Below, piece by piece: positions 57,083 to 64,000 of a DNA stretch of 64,000 nucleotides. The first letter of the stretch is position 1. Each line of letters opens with the position of its first letter. The DNA lies in assembly GCA_036785325.1 (NCBI GenBank), contig JAXIVH010000126.1, positions 373,286 to 437,285 of the forward strand, given 5' to 3'. The notes under the pieces are model-generated. The model had not been told where the DNA came from. It did no database searches and saw only the letters and a list, made by a program, of their open reading frames with translations. Source of the DNA: Urophycis tenuis. Taxonomy: Eukaryota > Chordata > Actinopteri > Gadiformes > Phycidae. The position numbers and the translations under genes were made by a program.

Positions 57083-59098
57083 ATGACATCCAACACAGTG
57101 TGTGTTGATGGGAGTGGCCAGACTGACCCCCCCCCCCCCCCCCCCTTCACTACTCATCTCTCTGCTGCACCACAAGACCTGGGCATGGCAGCTTTTGCAC
57201 CTCCCCTCCCAGCACCAGCCTCTCTCTCTCTCTCCCGTTCCACACTCACAGGGAGGCTGTCCTCCAGCCCAGAGGACAGTCATCCCCTCACCACACCCCC
57301 AGCTATCCCAGTGACCCCAGCAACAACAACCCCAATCATCAACACCAGCCACGTGAGATGGCAGCTCACCAGGATCAGGACAAACAAGGCCAGAGGACCA
57401 GACGACATCAGCCCGAAGGTGCTCAAGATCTGTGCGGAGCAGCTGGCAGGTGTGTTCACGCATCTTTTCGGCCTCTCCCTGAGGCTGAAAAAGGTGCCAA
57501 CTCTCTGGAAGACATCCTGCGTAGTCCCTGTGCCGAAAAGAAGGGTCGTCCCAACGCTCCAGGGGACTTCAGACCTGTGGCTCTAACGTCACACGTTAGA
57601 GCCACAGGTCTGAAGTCCCTTGAGAGGTTGGTTCTGGAGCACCTCAGGCCCTTGGTGCGTGACTGCCTGGACCCTCTGCAGTTTGTGTACCAGACTGACA
57701 TCAGCGTGGAGGATGCCATCATCTACCTGCTTCATAAAGCTTACACACACCTGAAGAGGCCGCAGAGCATGGTGAGGATCATGTTCTTCGACTTCTCCCG
57801 TGCTTTCGACACCGTCCAGCCAGTCCGGCTGGCTGAGAAGCTCCTGGTAATGCAGGTGGATCCTGACATGGTGGCATGGATTACAAACTACCTCACGGAC
57901 AGGCCGCAGTATGTCAGGCTGCGACACTGCTTGTCAGACGTGGTGACAAGCAACTCCAGCAAACCCCAGGGAACTGTACTATCAGCGTTTTTGTTCACCC
58001 TCTTCGCCTCGGATTTCTGCTACAACTCCCGAACATGCCACCTGCAGAAGTTCTCTGATGACTCCTCCATTGTTGGATGCATCACAGACAACAGGGAGGA
58101 GGAGTACAGGGATCTAGTTAAAAACTTTGTGGGATGGTGTGACGGGAACCACCTTCAGCTCAACACAGGGAAAACCAAGGAGCTGGTGGTGGACTTCAGG
58201 CGCAGAAAGAGCCCCCCTTACCGGTTTCCATAAACGGGGAGGAGGTGGAAATTAGCAAGTTCCTTGGGGTGCATCTAAACAATAAACTGGACTGGTTATA
58301 TAACACTGAGGCCGTCTACAGGAAGGGACAGAGTAGGCTGTTCTTCCTGAGGAGGCTCAGGTCTTTCAGTGTGTGCACTAGGCTGCTGCGGATGTATACC
58401 AGCCAGTGCCATCTTCCTTGCTGTAGTGCCCTGGGGAGGAGGCATCGGGAGCGGAGGTGCCAGTAAGCTGAATAAGCTGGTGAGGAAGGCGAGCTCTGTG
58501 GTGGGGATGAAGCTGGACTGTGTGGAGGGTGTAACAGTGAGGAGGATGAGGGGAAAGCTGCAGGCGAACCTGGACAACCCCTCTCACCGCCGAGCTGAGG
58601 CAACTCAGGAGCACGTTCAGCCACAGGCTCACTCAGCCACGTGCCTCAAAGCGCTTGTGGAGCTCCTTCATCCCATCAGCTATCAGACTCTACAACACCT
58701 CAACCACCCGCTCCCAACGTCTCGAAAACCCCAACACCTCCTTTCTCGACCAGATTATGGACTGAACCACACACCCCAGGACTGTTGTTTAAACCTGTTA
58801 TTTATTTATTTTTTGTCCATTACCTCAGGACAATTACCCTGCACATTGGCACATTTATATTTATTTATACTTTAGTCATATTTTACATTATTTAAGCACA
58901 GGTCACCTTCAACCGGACATGTATATAGTATGTCTATCTTACTCGATTAGTTTTTTATTATAATTTTACTCCACATTAGTACATTTATTGTACATATACT
59001 CTTGTTTTCGTACTCTTTTCCCACTGTACTGCTGGTCAATGTGAATATCTCCTAAGGGGGATTAATAAAGGAGTCTTATCAGAATCTTATCTTATCTT
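57083..59098 (+). mobile_element. CR1/Rex1-like LINE, broken reverse transcriptase and intact 3' end
   Basis: Three successive frames cover the protein: 57083-57550 ('KARGPDDISPKVLK', 'LWKTSCVVPVPK'), 57550-58233 (palm motifs 'FFDFSRAFDTVQP', 'QGTVLSAFLFTLFASDF', 'KFSDDSSIVG', then 'LQLNTGKTKELVVDF'), and 58245-58600 ('FLGVHLNNKLDW', 'RLFFLRRLRSF'). The frame changes near 57545 and 58230 inactivate it. The PQG box lacks its usual GA start (SKPQG). The 5' end is missing. The 3' end is 'gggattaataaaggagtctt' followed by TCTTA repeats, as in this clade. A run of about 17 C residues sits at 57128. A perfect inverted duplication interrupts the coding region at 57563-57619. Confidence 0.87.
57563..57619. 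repeat. Perfect 27-bp inverted duplication inside the LINE
   Basis: Arms 57563-57589 and 57593-57619 are exact reverse complements with a 3-base loop (CAC). Related elements have a short continuous coding stretch here, so the right part looks like an added inverted copy; it keeps the frame open. Confidence 0.93.
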
Positions 59099-59510
59099 CC
59101 ACTAAAGTGCTTCCATTGTAGATATATTAGCACATACATGAAGGTGGAAGCTGTTGGAACTCACGTATGCACACATCACACCATGTATCAGACCACCTCT
59201 TCAACAACATAGAAGCTACGGTGGCCTGTAAGGTGCCAGTACTTCCACAACAATGGCATTCTTACGACGGCATTGAGTAGCCAAGTGATGAGGTTTCCTT
59301 GATAGATTTTTAATTAGTATTTTGTTATTTAGTCTGGAAAATATTTTTGAGTTATTTTTCTTCAAATGTTGAGTATTGTTGCTTCATATTCTTTGTAAAG
59401 GGACCTTAAAAACAAAATCACACCTATATAAAGTTTAAATTACTTTGTTAAACATACCAAATTGGAAAATGCTTATTGATAATGCTTCATGATAATATAA
59501 CAGACATATA

Positions 59511-59635
<125 letters not shown>

Positions 59636-60379
59636 CAATGACGTCATAATGCTATTTCATAGCATATGCTTTTGGTGAAGTTCCAAATTTAACTCATTTG
59701 CAGTTGACGCCAGGTAGAGGTAAGACATGAACTGGTCTTAGAGACGGTCATAGTATTAATGCCTCAATGGTCTAAAGACAACATTTTAATTATAAATAAT
59801 GAAATGTAAAAGCTAATTGAGCTAAATGTAATAAATATAGCTCAATTGAAAAGAGGAAACGCCATTCCGATTGCGTCGCGTCTCTCTCGGCTCCGCCGAG
59901 ACTCCCACACCTTGCGCCGCCTTTACAGCGTTCTTACCATAGACTGTATATAAATGGTTCTTACTAACTTCATATTAACACACAAACTTTTTGAGGTCAT
60001 TTTGACAATGGTAATTTGCAATTGATAACGATTTGTGATAACACATTCAATATGGATGCACGCGGACGCACTCATTTACGTGACGTCATAGTGCGTCCAA
60101 TGACGGTGGAATGGAATAAATTAAGCTTCTGACGTTAAAACTTCTTATTTGCATTGAAGGCCAAGTTGAGGTAAGTCATGAACTGTAGTTAGAAAAGTTA
60201 TACAGCGATCCTAGTTAGTCAATGATATTATTAATGCGTCAATGGAAAAGGATAACGTGTCATTAATTGTTAAAACGCGTCCCTCGGGCCCGACAAGCCT
60301 TTTAATGGTTACATTTCTGAACATCGCCTAACTTCTAAAAACTATTCACAATTATGTCTGTAATTGTAGCTCAAGACTT

Positions 60380-60780
60380 AAAGTGATGGTTCGGAGTAAA
60401 ATTCACCCTGAAGTAATTTCCACCAATAATCCAGCCAAACACCCCCTCAGATGCATTTTTAGCGACGGTCAACATTTATCAAGTTTAGGGGTATCAGCCG
60501 AATGGCTTAGTACTGGAGTGACTGGTACAGTGTGTACATCTCGTAAATTACCCCACTAATAATGCATGGATTGTTACCCAACTTCTGTAGTAGTACATAT
60601 ATGGTCTGTACTCACAAAACGAGGCATTTTAAAGTTTGTAAGTACACCAGGAGTTTATTTAAAAGAGCACTTTCCTGATAGCTTCAACTCTCTGTTGCTA
60701 AGGCTACCGCTGCGTCAACGTCACTTCCGTCTTTCCGGAAAAGTTCGTAAAAGTCCTCTTCAAAACTCACAAGTGTAAGG
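60380..60780. mobile_element. Fragment of a fish DNA-transposon-like repeat
   Basis: The stretch beginning 'agtgatggttcggagtaaaa' and including 'ccagccaaacaccccctcag' and 'cagccgaatggcttagt' resembles a repeat I recall as widespread in fish genomes. It encodes nothing recognisable. Family assignment is from memory and weak. Confidence 0.4.
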
Positions 60781-61554
60781 AAAAAGTTAGTGAATTCAAC
60801 ACTCCATCGAAATGTATTGACTACTGAAATAATTGAATACTTGATATTATGTACATTGTTTGTTGTGTACGACAGTCCTCAAATCCATAGTTTAGATTTT
60901 ATATTCCCATTTATTTGTATATAGTTGAAGAGGACTTTTACGAACTTTTCCGTTTGATAACCAATAACAGTGGTTAACACCGTTAGTAGTAGTAATAAGT
61001 AATACCGCTTCAAGTAACGTCACATATGTTTGTCAGTCATATTTTATGGCGCTGGTATTTGACAAAAAAAATGCTGGTGGCCTAAGTTCTAGTCGCTGTG
61101 CCGCTATTTTACAACTGCCCGCTTAGCCACTGTTACTCGCTAATAGCTTCCAATGTTTATGAATTTTATGAATTTACATGTGCATTGTACTCACGGAGGG
61201 CAAATATTGGTTTTCTGTGTGCAACCGTGACTTCTTCCGAGTTGTCCTCCACTTCTGAGACATGTTATGTTGTAAAGTAATGAGGCACCGTGACGGCAAC
61301 AAACTCAATGTCGTTTCATTCACATGTCACGTGACAGACATATAGTCCTCTACTGCGCCCCCTATGGGTGTAATATGTAATTACTCCAACACTTTACTCC
61401 TTGATTGAGAAACGATTACGGCATGATTAAGGACAGAAATAGTTGTCAAATCTTAGTTATTTTACTCAAATCCATAATGTATATGTGGTAAAGACTCCAT
61501 TGTTGACTCCATCCATATGTTTTATTACAGACACTCAGAGAGTGTACAGCGACG

Positions 61555-63137
61555 ATGACCAGAAAGAGAATCCTTTCTTTGCGGACTCCCCTGGCACCTG
61601 CTTCCCTTAAAATGGAAGGAGACAGGGAGCCCTACATCATAGAGACCATTGAGAGGAAGCCTAACCCTCTCCACCATCATAGGGTTAAGCTGCCCAAGTT
61701 GGCTGTGGCTAAGGAGGATGACAGCCAGGAAGCCTGGATCACCGTGACACATTCCGGCATGTCCCTCCATGCACGGGCTCTGGCTGCCGCCTGGAGCCAG
61801 AAAAGGGACAATAACAAGCAGCAGGTTCCCTACCAGGGCCGGGCCGTCCTACCAACGATGGACCCCCGGCACCCCCGGTAGGCCCTGTCCCCCGGTAGGC
61901 CCTGTCCCCGGTAGACCCTGGCCCCGGTAGGCCCTGGCCCCCGGTAGGCCCTGTCCCCCGGTAGACCCTGGCCCCCGGTAGGCCCTGGCCCCCGGTAGGC
62001 CCTGTCCCCCGGTAGACCCTGGCCCCGGTAGGCCCTGGCCCCCGGTAGGCCCTGTCCCCCGGTAGACCCTGGCCCCCGGTAGGCCCTGGCCCCCGGTAGG
62101 CCCTGGCCCCCGGTAGGCCCTGTCCCCGGTAGGCCCTGTCCCCCGGTAGGCCCTGTTCCCCGGTAGGCCCTGGCCCCCGGTAGGCCCTGTCCCCCGGTAG
62201 GCCCTGGCCCCCGGTAGGCCCTGTCCCCCGGTAGACCCTGGCCCCCGGTAGGCCCTGTCCCCCGGTAGACCCTGTCCCCCGGTAGGCCCTGGCCCCCGGT
62301 AGGCCCTGTCCCCCGGTAGGCCCTTCCTCCGCCCCATCATTGTAAGGCAGCACACAAGCATCAGCCGCATTGAAATTGCCATGAATTAGTCATGTGTTGC
62401 GCGAACTACATTCGCTGGAGATCGCTTTTCCGGTTTCCACTCGTAAACAGCGCTACGGTGTGATAAATGCTTCGACTGATTGGCGACAACATATATACTG
62501 TATATATCTTTTGCCTTCATTTCTGTAAACTTTTTTTTTCCTAGTAATCTGTATGTAATGACCAGAATGGTCATTCTGGTCCCTCTACCGGTGTGGCATT
62601 GAATTGCATTTCGACACATAAACCCCACACAGAACCATCACAGGCTCATGACTGCGTCCGAGCAACTGCATGGCCATTGCGTGATCACTACGTAATCCCT
62701 ACGCAGAAGCATAACTCAGCCGTAAGAGCCTGAACCAAGGGATGACCGGTGTACACCGATGGGACGTCAGTTAACCAACACCATCACTGAGCATTACAGG
62801 TTAGCAAATATAAATAGTTGGAAGTTAGAAGATTAAAAACACATTGTTGCCTTTGGTGTTCAACTACAGTCTTTTAAAATGTTCTTGAGCATTGTGATCA
62901 CCACAGTTTGAATACATTATGCTGTTTCAATCTTGGAATCGCAGTTTACACACAGTTGAAATGAACTATTATTGTGCACATTCTTTGTTTCTTTAGCTGC
63001 TCTCCATTTAAAATGTCATATTTTTGTTGTTTTTGCACAGCAGGGATTTCCAGGTCTACCAGGTCTCCAGCGTGTACATACACAGAGCAGACTACAGTAA
63101 GCCTACAGCTGAATGCCACTCCAAGCCCAATCATCTG
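61555..63137 (+). CDS. Two exons of an unrecognised gene, continuing downstream
   Basis: Exon A follows an acceptor at 61530 (ttttattacag). Its frame starts at ATG 61555 or, with stronger context, ATG 61612 ('MEGDREPYIIETIER'). It stays open to a donor at 61877 (CACCCCCG/gtaggc) with two bases left over. Exon B (63041-63137) has a good acceptor (ttttgcacag) and donor (CATCTG/gtatgt). Its phase fits exactly, giving 140 residues so far and ending 'ADYSKPTAECHSKPNHL'. Both exons have convincing coding composition, and the joined frame has no stop. The protein is basic, has no signal peptide or membrane segment, and I do not recognise a family. The rest must lie in later exons beyond 63137. The intron starts directly in a minisatellite. 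The NAGNAG acceptor of exon B (cacagcag) may allow a one-codon difference. Confidence 0.55.
61866..62325. repeat. 17-bp minisatellite beginning at a 5' splice site
   Basis: Twenty-seven occurrences of GGTAG lie in tandem units of 'ggtaggccctggccccc' with g/t and g/a variants and occasional loss of one C. The first unit contains the donor of exon A (61878-61879). On the minus strand the units translate into a collagen-like Gly-X-Y pattern, which I regard as coincidental. Confidence 0.93.
62330..63040. other. Intron sequence downstream of the minisatellite
   Basis: Rest of the inferred intron between exons A and B. An alternative donor (CATT/gtaagg) exists near 62341. A short inverted pair 'accagaatgg/ccattctggt' lies at 62560-62581. 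No other feature is seen. Confidence 0.4.
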
Positions 63138-63554
63138 GTATGTTCAAAAACATGAAACATGCTAAAAATGCTTAGTGGCATGTTTGGGTTTTTTATGAGT
63201 CAGAGTTGAATCAACCGCAATGACCCAGTTGATTCTGCTATCCGTCTCATTGGACAACTCCTACATTAGCCTTAATAACAAATTTGGCCGTGGACAAACA
63301 AACTAGTATACTAACTAGTTATCACGGGGAAGACGAATCCTACACCACTGAAACGGCCGTTTACAATTTAGATTGTGTAAAGTTAACTAAGCTATAGTAT
63401 AGCTATAGTAACCGTACAGAATGCATTGTTAGACGTTGTCGAAACGAGCGCTCCTCCTCCGGACGAGACGCGTGTGTCAGTGGAGAGCAGGCAGGTACCT
63501 CAGAGCTGGTGGCCTGTCAGGTTTTAAACTGCACACTCGTCTGTCTCTTTCGAC

Positions 63555-63563
63555 TATTTAAAA
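63555..63563 (+). promoter_or_regulatory. TATA-like box of a possible promoter
   Basis: TATTTAAAA lies in a CpG-bearing region (63430-63600), about 210 bases before the ATG at 63766. The same strand carries a good splice donor at 63857, consistent with a transcription start near 63590. Confidence 0.45.
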
Positions 63564-63765
63564 AGCGGGTTGCTGAAGTCATACTTCCTCGTTTTTTCAA
63601 ATGACTCAACAGGCATAGGTCGTCTCTGTTACTGGTCATTCGGTTTTTGATATCAGGAGCCTTTTCACGCAGAGATTGGCCATAGTGGGACATTTAGCCT
63701 CAGAGGTGCAGTGGAGCACGAGGTAGCGCGTTCATCAACCGGCTGCTGCAAGTTCCTTGAAAAGG

Positions 63766-63856
63766 ATGGCTATGGCAAAAATACTGCATCTCTCAGCAGG
63801 CATGGTGGTGGCTTTTCACTCTCAAGTCCGCAACATGAAATTAAAATCTCCATATG
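63766..63856 (+). CDS. Possible first coding exon, unrecognised gene, runs off the window
   Basis: The frame starts at ATG 63766 ('MAMAKILHLSAGMVVAFHS') and continues for 30 codons plus one base to a strong donor (CATATG/gtgagt) at 63856. The upstream sequence looks like a promoter with a TATA-like box. A second frame through the same exon, from an AG at about 63751, is also open ('KDGYGKNTASLSRHGGGF'), so the exon could instead be internal to the gene at 61.5-63.1 kb. I recognise neither reading. Confidence 0.35.
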
Positions 63857-63961
63857 GTGAGTGAATTCACTGAAGTCCAGCTTCAGTGATTTCTTGAGGC
63901 AACACATGTGGGTAAATTTTGAGTCAATTACAAAAGTTGCATGCCGAACACAAATGTTTAG

Positions 63962-64000
63962 TAGGACTGCCAGCAGTCACAAAGGTATTCACAGCACAAG
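63962..64000 (+). repeat. Start of a direct repeat of 55217-55255
   Basis: The last 39 bases of the window are identical to 55217-55255 and in the same orientation. The match is cut by the window edge, so its full length is unknown. Confidence 0.9.

Noticed and set aside
61739..62382. Minus-strand frames of 177 and 204 codons with a collagen-like GLPG pattern
   Set aside because: They are read-through of a 17-bp tandem repeat; three units make 51 bases, so the frame stays open automatically. The opposite strand has real exons ending at the array.

Overview
The window is nuclear DNA from a vertebrate, almost certainly a teleost fish. Its genes are split by GT-AG introns, their proteins match vertebrate families, and the space between them is filled with repeats typical of fish: L2-, CR1/Rex1- and DIRS-like retroelement relics, a tRNA-derived SINE, hAT elements, long CA/GT runs and minisatellites. 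I cannot name the species. All exon coordinates below were worked out by eye from reading frame, splice sites and remembered family conservation; no search was run.

Layout. 1-13.8 kb: no confident gene. It holds an endonuclease relic of a LINE, and a second LINE relic split by a complete non-autonomous LTR element with three LTRs in tandem and a 5-bp target duplication (7.14-10.35 kb). A SINE with a 12-bp target duplication and an L2 3' end follow. 13.8-15.8 kb (+): a six-exon, 182-residue protein consisting of a TSG101-type UEV domain and a short tail. 20.9-37.3 kb (-): vezf1, seven coding exons, six C2H2 zinc fingers, with hAT, LINE and minisatellite sequence in its introns. 38.3-39.5 kb: decayed DIRS-like reverse transcriptase/RNase H and a LINE tail. 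41.2-42.3 kb (+): an intact connexin in one coding exon, with an intron in its 5' UTR. 45.0-54.3 kb (-): wsb1, nine coding exons, WD40 repeats plus a SOCS box. 55.7-56.1 kb: a 33-bp minisatellite. 57.1-59.1 kb (+): a broken CR1/Rex1-like LINE. 61.5-63.1 kb (+): two phase-compatible exons of a gene I do not recognise; its 5' splice site is the first unit of a 27-unit minisatellite. 63.55-63.86 kb: a TATA-like box and a possible first exon running toward the window edge.

The genes do not form a pathway: a transcription factor (vezf1), a gap-junction channel, a cullin-RING ubiquitin ligase receptor (wsb1) and a ubiquitin-binding ESCRT-like protein. The most unusual observations are the minisatellite that copies a 5' splice site, the UEV-only gene whose exon 2 acceptor is preceded by a (GT)16 run, the nested three-LTR element, and several perfect hairpins. 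I found no convincing new multi-gene system.
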